Below, in pieces: positions 1 to 7,478 of a stretch of DNA of 15,527 nucleotides. Position numbers and translations under genes: made by a program. The stretch is from the NCBI GenBank assembly GCA_049680295.1, contig JBAUHN010000390.1:1-15527 (forward strand), given 5' to 3'. Source of the DNA: JBAUHN01 sp049680295 (GTDB taxonomy: Bacteria; Pseudomonadota; Alphaproteobacteria; Rhodobacterales; Rhodobacteraceae). Every line of letters begins with the position of its first letter. Within the stretch, counting starts at the first letter, position 1. The notes below the pieces were generated by a model. It had not been told where the DNA came from. It worked only from the letters and a program-made list of their open reading frames with translations, and did no database searches.

Positions 1-355
1 GACCTGCTGTTCCCGCGCCAATCATCGCGGGGATCATCACTGGCAAAAAGGCAAAGCTGGTGCCTTGGACGATAGGCAGGCGCGCCCCGACAGGGCCCAT
101 TCCGATGGTTTGGATCAATGTCGCGACACCCGCAAACAACATTGCCATCTGGATCAGGTAAACCAATGCAGGGATGTCCGCGCCTGGTGCGCCAAAGCCA
201 AAGCCTGCGACACTTGCGATGATAATCGCAGGCGTGACGTTCGAGACGAACATCGCCAAAACGTGCTGGATGCCAAGCGGGATCGCACGGTGCAATGCCG
301 GGGTGAAATTCGGATCGCGGAGTTGTTCCGGTGTTCCGATTGATGTGTCGGCCAT
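1..355 (-). CDS. NCS2-family xanthine/uracil-type permease (3' part missing)
   Basis: This is a membrane symporter that would carry a nucleobase, probably xanthine or urate, into the cell with a cation. Only the first 118 codons lie in the window; the rest runs off the left edge. The translation shows an N-terminal hydrophilic stretch, then GIQHVLAMF at residues 28-36 (His31 is in the place of the conserved first-helix histidine of this family), hydrophobic segments at about 40-55 and 62-82, and the family hallmark QGTSFAF at 97-103. The ATG at 353-355 is preceded by AGAGGA at a normal distance. It lies 37 bp downstream of allA on the same strand and is probably co-transcribed with it. Substrate is inferred from the urate-pathway neighbours; the sequence alone gives only the family. 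Confidence 0.85.
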   Translation of the reverse strand, partial: MADTSIGTPEQLRDPNFTPALHRAIPLGIQHVLAMFVSNVTPAIIIASVAGFGFGAPGADIPALVYLIQMAMLFAGVATLIQTIGMGPVGARLPIVQGTSFAFLPVMIPAMIGAGTAG

Positions 356-392
356 AGTGTTAGTCCTCTTCCGTTGGTCTTTGATGCGGTTC

Positions 393-899
393 TTATGTCG
401 GCTGGGATTGCGGGTTTTGAGCGATCGTCCAGGGCTGGTCGAACCAGTGTTCTTCCAGATTTGCACCGTCGCCGATGCGATCAATGACGGCGAATTGGCC
501 GGGCAGGTGCAGCGGGGTCAGAACCCCGTGCCAGACATTGCGGTGGTAATTCACGCCCTGTCCGGGCAAGGCCAGAAATGCGACGGGCGTATCAGGTGCG
601 CCGCCCTTGTCTGCGGCCACTATGACAAGATAGGGCGACCGGTGCATAGGCACAAAAGCCTGACTGCCAGCCGGATGCCGTTCCATCATGTCCAATGTGT
701 AAGGCAGATTGCGGGCTTTTGCGTCAAAGATGCTGATGCCCGCACGCCCGGTGCCGAAATCCAGATTTGCCACATCGTGAAATCGGCCGCACATGCCCTG
801 GTTGATGATCTTATCCGGTGTGCCGCTAACCTCTAGGACATCGCCAAAAGGGGCAAAATCCGATTGTGTCAGCGCGCGTGTGGTGACGGTGCGTGTCAC
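393..899 (-). CDS. allA: Ureidoglycolate lyase
   Basis: The 168-residue cytosolic enzyme splits ureidoglycolate into glyoxylate and urea, the last step of this branch of purine breakdown. Family signatures are ERHPAGSQAFVP at residues 73-84 and GVNYHRNVWHGVL at 115-127, which contribute to the cupin-like active site. Length is normal for AllA. The start is a GTG at 899-897 that overlaps the TGA of the upstream puuE-uraD gene by four bases (GTGA), so translation is probably coupled. The enzyme that makes ureidoglycolate from allantoate (allantoicase, or allantoate amidohydrolase plus a partner) is not in the window, so AllA depends on a gene elsewhere. Confidence 0.93.
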   Translation of the reverse strand: MTRTVTTRALTQSDFAPFGDVLEVSGTPDKIINQGMCGRFHDVANLDFGTGRAGISIFDAKARNLPYTLDMMERHPAGSQAFVPMHRSPYLVIVAADKGGAPDTPVAFLALPGQGVNYHRNVWHGVLTPLHLPGQFAVIDRIGDGANLEEHWFDQPWTIAQNPQSQPT

Positions 900-2305
900 G
901 GTAACAGGTCCATCAGCCGGAATTCCGCAATACGCTCAACCTGTCTGCAGGCCGTGTCAAATTCGGTGGTGCGGTCATTGTTAATGCGGTGCTCAAAGGC
1001 CTCAAGGATGCTGGATTTGGTGTGATCGCGGACTGCGATGATAAAAGGAAACCCGTGTTTGGCGACATATTGGTCATTCAGTGCAGTGAAGGTTGATTTT
1101 TCGTCGTCTGTCAGAGCATCCAACCCGGCGGCTGCCTGCTCGGATGTGCTTTCTGCGGTCAGCCGTTTCGCTTGTGCCAGTTTTCCGGCAAGATCGGGGT
1201 GGGCTGTCAGGACACCTAGGCGTTGAGCATCACTGGCCGAGCGGAAAATGCGGGCCAATGCATTGTGAAGACCCAATGCGACGTCATGGGCGGCACCCAG
1301 TTCCAGATCAAACGCCGCTTCGGCAATCCAGGGCGAATGTTCAAAAATACCGCCGTAGTGCGACACGAATGTCTTGCGATCCATGCGGCTGGGGCGATCA
1401 TATCTTTTGTGCGGATGATGTGCGGCCCAATGATCGGCGATCTGTTCGCGCGTTGCAAACCAGACATCTGCGTAGTTTTGGGCGTATGCGATAAATGCGC
1501 GCAACGCCTCGATGCGGCCGGGGCGTCCCATCAACCGGCAATGCAGGCCAATCGACATCATTTTGGCCTGTCCTGCCGCGCCTTCACGGTAAAGTGCATC
1601 GAAGCTGGCTTTGAGGTAGTCCAGAAACTGCGTGCCAGAATTGAAGCCCTGCGGGGTCGCAAAGCGCATGTCATTTGCATCCAGCGTATAGGGCACGATC
1701 AACTGGTCGCGATCTTCGAATTCCATCCAATAGGGCAGATCATCGGCATAGCTGTCGGCGACATAGGCCAGCGTTCCGGTTTCCGCCGCCAACCGCACCG
1801 TGTTCTCAGTGCAGCGCCCGGTATACCAGCCACGTGGCGCTGTTCCGGTGACCTCGGTATGCAGGCGGATTGCTTCGGCCATGTCTGCGGCCTCGTCCTG
1901 GGGTGCCGCGTCTTTGTATTCGATCCATTTCAATCCGTGACTGGCGATTTCCCAATTCGCCGCCTGCATGGCGCGGACCTGGGTAGGGGATCGCGCCAGC
2001 GCGGTTGCAACACCGTAGACGGTGACGGGCAAATCTTTCAGCAGTGCATGCAACCGCCAAAACCCTGCACGCGCGCCATATTCATAGATTGATTCCATGT
2101 TCCAGTGCCGTTGCCCTGGCCAGGCGGCAGCGCCGACAATCTCGGACAAGAACGCCTCGGACGCCGCATCACCGTGCAGCACATTATTTTCGCCACCCTC
2201 TTCGTAATTGACAACAATTTGCACGGCAATTTTCGCCCCACCCGGCCATTTCGGATCAGGGGGTGTGCTGCCATAGCCATGCATATCGCGGGGATAACGG
2301 TTCAA
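896..2305 (-). CDS. puuE-uraD: Bifunctional allantoinase (PuuE type) / OHCU decarboxylase
   Basis: This 469-residue protein fuses two consecutive urate-pathway enzymes. Residues about 1-300 are a metal-independent, polysaccharide-deacetylase-fold allantoinase: RYPRDMHGYG near the start, NYEEGGE at 33-39, WEIASHGLKW around His123, GWYTGR at 159-164 and DSYADDLPYW at 184-193. Residues about 304-469 are the OHCU decarboxylase, with the AHPDLAGK motif (His369 is the expected catalytic histidine), TSEQAAAGLD at 387-396, and the closing helix with FIIAVRDHTK and EFRLMDLL. The decarboxylase yields S-allantoin and the allantoinase opens it to allantoate. The start is TTG at 2305-2303, chosen because AAGGAG lies just upstream and the RYPRD family start follows. 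It heads a unit with allA and the permease. The fusion is known in this family. Confidence 0.93.
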   Translation of the reverse strand: MNRYPRDMHGYGSTPPDPKWPGGAKIAVQIVVNYEEGGENNVLHGDAASEAFLSEIVGAAAWPGQRHWNMESIYEYGARAGFWRLHALLKDLPVTVYGVATALARSPTQVRAMQAANWEIASHGLKWIEYKDAAPQDEAADMAEAIRLHTEVTGTAPRGWYTGRCTENTVRLAAETGTLAYVADSYADDLPYWMEFEDRDQLIVPYTLDANDMRFATPQGFNSGTQFLDYLKASFDALYREGAAGQAKMMSIGLHCRLMGRPGRIEALRAFIAYAQNYADVWFATREQIADHWAAHHPHKRYDRPSRMDRKTFVSHYGGIFEHSPWIAEAAFDLELGAAHDVALGLHNALARIFRSASDAQRLGVLTAHPDLAGKLAQAKRLTAESTSEQAAAGLDALTDDEKSTFTALNDQYVAKHGFPFIIAVRDHTKSSILEAFEHRINNDRTTEFDTACRQVERIAEFRLMDLLP

Positions 2306-2451
2306 TTCTCTGCTCCTTGGGCTGGCGTCTTGTTAATCCGAAAGATCATACTTCACTTTCAATAAAAACCGAAAGGACTGTCCGATATTCTTGACTTTTG
2401 GATTTGGTCTTCTGTGCGCATTCTGCCACTCTACCAAAAAAGGGGCAAGTT

Positions 2452-2805
2452 ATGGCCGGATACCTGACGACACATGTTCTGGACACAGCACGCGGATGCC
2501 CTGCGGCCGGTTTGCAGATTGAGCTTTTTCGGATCGAGGGCGATACGCGGACACCGCTTAAGAAAATGACAACCAATTCGGACGGACGCACAGATCAGCA
2601 GATTTTGCCGGAAGACGAGTTTGAAACGGGTATCTATGAATTGGTCTTTCATTGTGGTGACTATCTGGATCGCAGTGGCGTCACACCGGAAAGCCCGCGG
2701 TTTTTGGATGTGATCCCGCTGCGGTTCGGCATGTCAGAGGCGGCGCATTACCATGTGCCTTTGTTACTGTCGCCCTTTGGGTATTCGACCTACCGAGGCA
2801 GTTAA
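2452..2805 (+). CDS. hiuH: 5-hydroxyisourate hydrolase (transthyretin-related)
   Basis: The 117-residue enzyme hydrolyses 5-hydroxyisourate, the product of urate oxidation, to OHCU, which the UraD domain next door then decarboxylates. The catalytic set is visible: His8 in LTTHVLD, Arg46 in SDGRTD, His101 in AHYHVP, and the C-terminal tetrapeptide YRGS at 114-117 that separates the hydrolase from vertebrate transthyretin. Upstream in-frame codons exist, but the ATG at 2452 gives the normal N-terminus and has AGGGG in front, so I chose it. There is no signal peptide, so it should act in the cytosol. It is transcribed divergently from puuE-uraD across a 146-bp gap in which I see no convincing promoter, and ends convergent with the LysR gene. 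Confidence 0.95.
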   Translation: MAGYLTTHVLDTARGCPAAGLQIELFRIEGDTRTPLKKMTTNSDGRTDQQILPEDEFETGIYELVFHCGDYLDRSGVTPESPRFLDVIPLRFGMSEAAHYHVPLLLSPFGYSTYRGS

Positions 2806-2825
2806 CTTAGGGTCCTGACCCTAAG
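2806..2825. terminator. Palindrome between convergent hiuH and LysR genes
   Basis: CTTAGGGTC at 2806-2814 and GACCCTAAG at 2817-2825 form a perfect 9-bp inverted repeat with a 2-nt centre. It begins directly after the hiuH stop and includes the TAG stop of the LysR gene. Placement between convergent ends fits a bidirectional terminator, but neither side has a clean T-run (TTATTTT follows on the plus side after a short gap), so efficiency is uncertain. Confidence 0.5.
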
Positions 2826-3741
2826 CCGTTATTTTGGTGTCAGCCAGAGCATCTTTCATACGGTCGATCATAAATTCCATAAACAATCGCGCCTTGGGGT
2901 CCTGATGCCGTCTGTGCGTGTAAAGACAGGCCATCTGAACCGGCAGGGGCGGCGTTTTTTCGACCACATGCACCAGCGCGCCGCTGCGCAGGTGGTGGGA
3001 CACTTCAAACACGGGTTTCAACGCAATGCCCGCCCCGTCGAGGGCCCATTGGGTTAAAACGTCGCCATCGTCGCTTTCGAAACGTCCACGTATGTCGAAT
3101 TTCCGGGGGCCGGTTTCTGTTTCCAACTCCCATTGGAATTCTGCAGCGCCGGGGAAGCGCAGGTTCAGACAATTGTGACCGCCGCGGGCAATGTCATCGC
3201 CGGTGTCAGGATGGCCATTTTGGGCAATGTAATCGGGGCTGGCGCACAGGATGCGTTTGCAATCGGCGATTTTGCGAATGCGCAGATTGGAATCGGAAGG
3301 CCGGCCCAGAAAGAATGCAATATCAAGACCTTCGGCAGTTAAATCAAGTTTGCGATCACTTAACCGTAACCTGACATCCACCAGCGGATATTGCCTGGCA
3401 AAATCGGGCGTATGCGGGGCAATCAAACGCCGACCCACCCCCAACGGTGCCGCAATATGCAGCGTGCCACGGGGATTTTCAGTGACATCGCTGATGTCGG
3501 CCTCAGCCGCTTCGACCGCATCCAGCACGCTGCACGCCCCTTCGTAAAATATCCGCCCTTGTTCAGTGGCCGTCAGACTGCGGGTGGTGCGTTGAAACAG
3601 GCGCACGCCCAAGTGACCTTCCAATTGCGATATCCGGGCAGAGGCCACAGCAGGCGAGATGCGTTGATCACGCGCGGCGGCTGACATACTGCCCAATTCG
3701 TAGATACGCACAAAGGTTCGGATGTTTTCAAAGTAGGACAT
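2821..3741 (-). CDS. LysR-family transcriptional regulator, probable regulator of urate genes
   Basis: This is a 306-residue LysR-type regulator. Residues 1-60 form the winged helix-turn-helix (MSYFENIRTFVRIYELGSMS, then AVASARISQLEGHLGVRLFQ and RTTRSLTATEQG), and about 90-300 form the periplasmic-binding-protein-like effector domain, starting at GTLHIAAPLGVG. Length is typical. The gene sits between hiuH and puuD and is divergent from puuD, the classical arrangement for a LysR regulator controlling its neighbour, so control of puuD and perhaps hiuH is a reasonable inference; the ligand would then be a purine intermediate. The start has no good Shine-Dalgarno (AAAAAAAG only), which may keep expression low. 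The exact effector cannot be told from sequence. Confidence 0.9.
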   Translation of the reverse strand: MSYFENIRTFVRIYELGSMSAAARDQRISPAVASARISQLEGHLGVRLFQRTTRSLTATEQGRIFYEGACSVLDAVEAAEADISDVTENPRGTLHIAAPLGVGRRLIAPHTPDFARQYPLVDVRLRLSDRKLDLTAEGLDIAFFLGRPSDSNLRIRKIADCKRILCASPDYIAQNGHPDTGDDIARGGHNCLNLRFPGAAEFQWELETETGPRKFDIRGRFESDDGDVLTQWALDGAGIALKPVFEVSHHLRSGALVHVVEKTPPLPVQMACLYTHRRHQDPKARLFMEFMIDRMKDALADTKITA

Positions 3742-3763
3742 TGTTTGGCTTTTTTTGATACTC

Positions 3764-3811
3764 TTTGGTGAATGCCAAATATAGTCTGATAATCAACCGT
3801 TGGATAGTCTG
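3764..3811. promoter_or_regulatory. Candidate operator and promoter region between LysR gene and puuD
   Basis: The 96-bp divergent gap holds an inverted repeat TTTGG-N6-CCAAA at 3764-3779 and an exact direct repeat ATAGTCTG at 3781-3788 and 3804-3811, 23 bp apart, about two helical turns. A possible sigma-70 promoter for puuD is TTGGTG at 3765-3770, 17 bp, GATAAT at 3788-3793; an alternative -10 is TATAGT at 3780-3785. The inverted repeat would overlap the -35 box and the direct repeats flank the -10. Binding by the LysR protein is inferred from position only; the inverted repeat does not have exact T-N11-A spacing. Confidence 0.4.
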
Positions 3812-3837
3812 GCGTCAACTTAGGGAAGGACGCGATA

Positions 3838-5094
3838 ATGTATGATCTGGCAATTATGTGGGATTGGGTGGCATTTGTTGTCCGGTGGCTGCATGTCATC
3901 ACCGCCATGGCATGGATCGGCGCGTCATTCTTTTTTATCGCGCTGGATCTGGGGCTGAAAAAAGCACCCAACATGCCCGCCGGTGCGTCTGGTGAGGAAT
4001 GGCAGGTGCATGGCGGCGGTTTTTACCACATCCAGAAATATCTGGTGGCCCCTGAAAATATGCCCGAGCATCTGATCTGGCACAAATGGCAAAGCTATAC
4101 GACGTGGCTGTCGGGTGCGGCTTTGTTGATGATTGTCTACTGGGCCGGGGCCGAGCTGTTTTTGATCGACGCGGCCAAGGCTGATCTATCTGTCTGGCAG
4201 GCAATCGCTGTCTCGGCGGGGTCGCTGACCGTTGGCTGGGTGTGTTATGACTTTTTGTGCAAGTCAAAGCTGGGGGAAACCCCGACATTGTTGATGGTGT
4301 TGCTGTTTATCATCCTTGTGGTGATGTCATGGGGTTATAACGAAGTGTTCACCGGGCGCGCGGCCTTGCTGCATTTGGGGGCTTTTACAGCCACGATCAT
4401 GACGGCGAACGTGTTTTTCATCATCATGCCAAACCAGCGCATCGTTGTTGCAGACCTCAAGGCGGGGCGCACACCTGATGCGAAATACGGCAAGATCGCC
4501 AAGCTGCGGTCGACGCATAATAACTACCTGACACTACCGGTCATCTTTTTGATGCTGTCCAACCATTACCCGCTGGCCTTTGGTACCGAATACAGCTGGA
4601 TTATTGCCGCGCTGGTGTTTCTGACCGGTGTGACGATTCGCCATTATTTCAATACGCTGCATGCCACCGGAACCGGCCCGCATTGGACCTGGGGCATCAC
4701 CGTAATTCTGTTCATCCTGATTGCGTGGCTATCCACTGCAAACACATGGGAAACGGATTTAGAAGCCGCAGAAGACGCCGCCTTAACCCGCTATGAGCAA
4801 GAATTCGTAAGCGCAGAAGGCTATGACAACGTTCACGACATCATTCTGGGCCGCTGTTCGATGTGCCACGCGCGCGAACCGGTATGGGATGGAATCAGAT
4901 GGGCGCCCAATGGCGTGTTTCTGGAGACCCAGGGCGACATCGCCCGCGCTGCGCGGCAGATCTATTTGCAGGCCGGTGTCAGCCATGCAATGCCCCCGGC
5001 CAATATCACCGGTTTGCCCGACACGGATCGCGCGGCCATCGTGAAGTGGTACCGGGCCGCCACAGATAAATCCATGGCCAGCCTGTCGCAGTGA
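3838..5094 (+). CDS. puuD: Membrane urate oxidase with C-terminal cytochrome c (PuuD)
   Basis: The 418-residue integral membrane protein oxidises urate to 5-hydroxyisourate and passes electrons to the respiratory chain rather than to oxygen, unlike soluble uricase. The N-terminal part has several hydrophobic helices (for example about residues 9-40, 88-105, 120-140, 147-165, 175-200, 235-265 and 275-300) containing conserved histidines in WLHVITAMAWIG and in HLIWHKWQSY. The C-terminal part is a monohaem cytochrome c: CSMCH at 340-344 and a plausible distal ligand Met385 in SHAMPP. The ATG at 3838 has AAGGA upstream. Length matches PuuD proteins. The function assignment rests on family recognition and on hiuH, puuE-uraD and allA nearby. 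The gene is divergent from the LysR gene and convergent with the lactonase gene, 13 bp away. Confidence 0.93.
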   Translation: MYDLAIMWDWVAFVVRWLHVITAMAWIGASFFFIALDLGLKKAPNMPAGASGEEWQVHGGGFYHIQKYLVAPENMPEHLIWHKWQSYTTWLSGAALLMIVYWAGAELFLIDAAKADLSVWQAIAVSAGSLTVGWVCYDFLCKSKLGETPTLLMVLLFIILVVMSWGYNEVFTGRAALLHLGAFTATIMTANVFFIIMPNQRIVVADLKAGRTPDAKYGKIAKLRSTHNNYLTLPVIFLMLSNHYPLAFGTEYSWIIAALVFLTGVTIRHYFNTLHATGTGPHWTWGITVILFILIAWLSTANTWETDLEAAEDAALTRYEQEFVSAEGYDNVHDIILGRCSMCHAREPVWDGIRWAPNGVFLETQGDIARAARQIYLQAGVSHAMPPANITGLPDTDRAAIVKWYRAATDKSMASLSQ

Positions 5095-5107
5095 TATCTG
5101 CGTTGAC

Positions 5108-5953
5108 TTACAAAATAACGCGGTGCTCTTGTTGGCCCGCGACACCTTGGGCCACCTGAAATGTCATGCCGTCCTGCGCGCCATCTACGCCTTTGGCGGC
5201 GGAAGTGACAAATAATGTTGTTAACGCATCACCGCCAAATGCCGGGCAGGTAATCTGAGTGGCAGGCAGCTCTATCGTGGACAGGAGTTCGCCTGTCGGT
5301 GAATATCGGGCGACACGGCCCGCACCCCATTGGGCGTTCCAGATGCATCCCTTGCCATCGACAACGGAACCATCGGGGTTCAACCCCTCAGCGCGCAAAT
5401 CCAAAAACAGTTTTGGCGGCCCTTTTGGCCATCCGTCCGCTGGCGATAACGGTTGCTGCATGATCTGCGCCGTTACCGTGTCAGTATAATAGGCGACCTG
5501 TCTGTCAGGTGAAAAAGCGATGGAATTTGAGATTGTGACATTGGGCACCAAGGTCCGGATTTCACCTTGGTAAAAGCGATAGATCGCGCCAGCCTCACTT
5601 TCGGCATTTTTGCCCATGGTCCCGATCCAGAAACCGCCCCATGGGTCGGCGCGCCCATCGTTGGACCGCGTGTTTGCGTTTGAGGTCTCCAAACCCGCCA
5701 GCAACTCGCGATCGCCGGTTGCAATGTCAAAGCGGTAAAGCCCGGATTCCGAAGCAATCAGCAAACCTTCGATATCCACCCAGGCCAAGGCCGAGATATC
5801 TTCGTCAAATTGCCAATGCTGGGATGCCCCGTTCGACTGGCTGAGCAAGCGTTGCCCCAAAATATCGACCCAAAAAAGCTGGTGCCGCAAAGGATGCCAC
5901 AACGGACCTTCGCCCAGGGCGCAGATGCGGTTATCAAAAACCTCGATGTTCAT
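5108..5953 (-). CDS. SMP-30/gluconolactonase family sugar lactonase
   Basis: This 281-residue six-bladed beta-propeller lactonase probably opens the galactono- or related sugar lactone to the acid. The SMP-30 signatures are visible: LGEGPLWHP with metal-binding Glu15, RSNDGRADPWGGFWIGTM at 96-113, SNSIAFSPD with Asn143, and PDGSVVDGKGCIWNAQWG at 193-210, which contains the remaining acidic ligand. There is no signal peptide, so it is cytosolic. It is the third gene of a unit with dgoK and dgoA, overlapping dgoA by four bases (ATGA). The substrate is inferred from these neighbours; related proteins act on gluconate, arabinonate and xylonate lactones. No strong ribosome site is seen, which fits coupled translation. 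Confidence 0.88.
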   Translation of the reverse strand: MNIEVFDNRICALGEGPLWHPLRHQLFWVDILGQRLLSQSNGASQHWQFDEDISALAWVDIEGLLIASESGLYRFDIATGDRELLAGLETSNANTRSNDGRADPWGGFWIGTMGKNAESEAGAIYRFYQGEIRTLVPNVTISNSIAFSPDRQVAYYTDTVTAQIMQQPLSPADGWPKGPPKLFLDLRAEGLNPDGSVVDGKGCIWNAQWGAGRVARYSPTGELLSTIELPATQITCPAFGGDALTTLFVTSAAKGVDGAQDGMTFQVAQGVAGQQEHRVIL

Positions 5954-6558
5954 TGGCTCGTCGCTGCATCATAGGCTGCAACAATATCTTTGGCGCGCGC
6001 CGCGACATCCTGGGCGCTGAGCCCGGGTTTATAAATTCCGCTTCCGATGCCAAAACCAGCGGCACCTGCAGCCAGCCAGTCGGCAAAGTTATCAGGTCCG
6101 ACGCCGCCCACCGCATAGGTTTCAGTGTCTGGCGGCAAAACCGCGCGGATCGCTTTCAATCCTTCGACGCCCATCAGAAAAGAAGGGAAAATTTTCAATC
6201 CATCTGCTCCGGCACGCAAAGCGGCAAAGCACTCGGTTGGGGTGAGAACGCCGGGATATGATGCCAGACCTGCCGCTTTTGAGGCGGCAATCACCGACGC
6301 ATTGGCATCTGGCGAGACGATCATCTTACCCCCGGCGGCCGCCACACTGGCGACGTCATCGGTGCTGAGCACAGTGCCTGCACCGATGGTCGCGTCGTGA
6401 CCAAAGGCTTGCGCCATCAGGGCGATGCTTTTCAAAGGCGCTGGCGAATTCAGCGGCACTTCGATCCGGTCAATGCCTGCGTCAATCAGGCTCTGGCAGA
6501 TCGGAACTGCCTCATCCGGCTGAACGCCGCGCAATATTGCAATGATTTTGCGGCTCAT
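5950..6558 (-). CDS. dgoA: 2-dehydro-3-deoxy-6-phosphogalactonate aldolase
   Basis: The 202-residue class I aldolase splits KDPGal into pyruvate and D-glyceraldehyde 3-phosphate, the last step of De Ley-Doudoroff galactose catabolism. Visible features are AILRGV at 7-12 (phosphate-binding Arg10), IEVPLNSP with Glu33, GAGTVL at 59-64, and LKIFPS at 121-126, in which Lys122 is the Schiff-base lysine. The LNSP stretch after the glutamate fits the KDPGal branch better than the KDPG (Eda) branch. Its start overlaps the dgoK stop by four bases and is preceded by AAGGGGG, a strong ribosome site inside dgoK. It overlaps the lactonase start in the same way, so the three genes form one transcript. Confidence 0.93.
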   Translation of the reverse strand: MSRKIIAILRGVQPDEAVPICQSLIDAGIDRIEVPLNSPAPLKSIALMAQAFGHDATIGAGTVLSTDDVASVAAAGGKMIVSPDANASVIAASKAAGLASYPGVLTPTECFAALRAGADGLKIFPSFLMGVEGLKAIRAVLPPDTETYAVGGVGPDNFADWLAAGAAGFGIGSGIYKPGLSAQDVAARAKDIVAAYDAATSQ

Positions 6559-7478
6559 TGGGTGGCCCCCTTGATGGATTGATGCGCTGCGGTCAGGCCG
6601 CTTAGGGTCATGTCGGTGACATTAACCATGGTGGTGTTTAGCCCCTGCGCGCGCAGGGCGTCGTAATAAAGCTGCGACACAGACGCGGCACCTATGATTG
6701 CCACGTTCTGGCCAAGCCAATAGGGTCGTGCGGCGGCCAGTTCAGCGCCGATCAACAGGCCTGACAGACGCGCACGTGCTTTTGCAGGGCTTAAACCCGC
6801 AACCAAACCTGCCGCCCTTATCCCAAACAGATGTGCAGCCAGCAATTGCGGTCGCGCCATCGCATCGTCCAGGGCCGCCTCAAACGACGGCGGGTCAAAT
6901 GCCTCGGTCTCAATGCTAAAGCGCAGCACCGATTGTTTGGACATAAGCGCAAAGATTTCACCGGTCATGAAAGTCTGAAAGCTGACGATTTCTCCGGCGC
7001 TGATATGGGCCCATTTGGTATGCGTGCCGGGCAAGCAGATCACCCCGTCAAATTCCGGCATCTCAGACAGGAACCCTGCGATCTGAGTTTCTTCACCGCG
7101 CATCACATCGGCCGGTGCCAATTGTTTGATCCCCGGCAGGATCGACACCGAAATACGCGGGTCAGTAGCCGTCACTCGCGTTGCGGTTCGTCCAGTGGGC
7201 GGCTGGCACGGAACAGTGACATAGGCAGCCTCGGCCCATCCTTGGCGCGCTCCGACCATGCCACAACAGATAACGGGTGTGATCCGATCTGCGGTCAAAT
7301 AGGGCTCGATCAATTCCAGCAATGCGGGTTCAAATGCGTCCGGGCCCAATGTGGACATGCCGCGCTCAGAACTGGCGCTGGCAATCGGTTTGTTATCACT
7401 ACCAATGGCCCAGACCCGTAGCTGGGAGGTACCCCAGTCAACCGCAATCCAAATGATATCCTGCGTTGTCGTGGTCAT
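6555..7478 (-). CDS. dgoK: 2-dehydro-3-deoxygalactonokinase
   Basis: The 307-residue sugar-acid kinase phosphorylates 2-keto-3-deoxygalactonate at C6 using ATP, giving the substrate of DgoA. The N-terminal IAVDWGTSQLRVW (residues 11-23) is the phosphate-1 motif of this actin-like ATPase family; CCGMVGARQGW, LPGTHTKW and SFQTFMTGEIFALM follow in the normal order for DgoK. Length is normal. The ATG at 7478-7476 overlaps the TAA of the short dehydrogenase relic upstream by one base (TAATG), and no separate Shine-Dalgarno is obvious, so dgoK translation may depend on ribosomes that finish the relic. The gene looks intact despite the decay upstream. Confidence 0.92.
   Translation of the reverse strand: MTTTTQDIIWIAVDWGTSQLRVWAIGSDNKPIASASSERGMSTLGPDAFEPALLELIEPYLTADRITPVICCGMVGARQGWAEAAYVTVPCQPPTGRTATRVTATDPRISVSILPGIKQLAPADVMRGEETQIAGFLSEMPEFDGVICLPGTHTKWAHISAGEIVSFQTFMTGEIFALMSKQSVLRFSIETEAFDPPSFEAALDDAMARPQLLAAHLFGIRAAGLVAGLSPAKARARLSGLLIGAELAAARPYWLGQNVAIIGAASVSQLYYDALRAQGLNTTMVNVTDMTLSGLTAAHQSIKGATQ

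Noticed and set aside
174..836. Plus-strand open frame (220 codons) opposite the permease and allA
   Set aside because: It is antisense to two recognised genes, has no family features, and spans their intergenic gap without a ribosome site.
1223..2092. Long plus-strand open frame (289 codons) opposite puuE-uraD
   Set aside because: It lies wholly antisense to a well-supported gene, shows no recognisable domain, and is the usual shadow of GC-biased coding sequence.
2306..2451. TTGACT at 2391-2396 as a promoter for hiuH
   Set aside because: No -10-like hexamer lies at 16-18 bp; the position reads GTGCGC.
5100..5121. Inverted repeat GCGTT/AACGC between puuD and the lactonase gene
   Set aside because: The stem is only 5 bp with a 12-nt loop and there is no T-run, so it is too weak to call a terminator.
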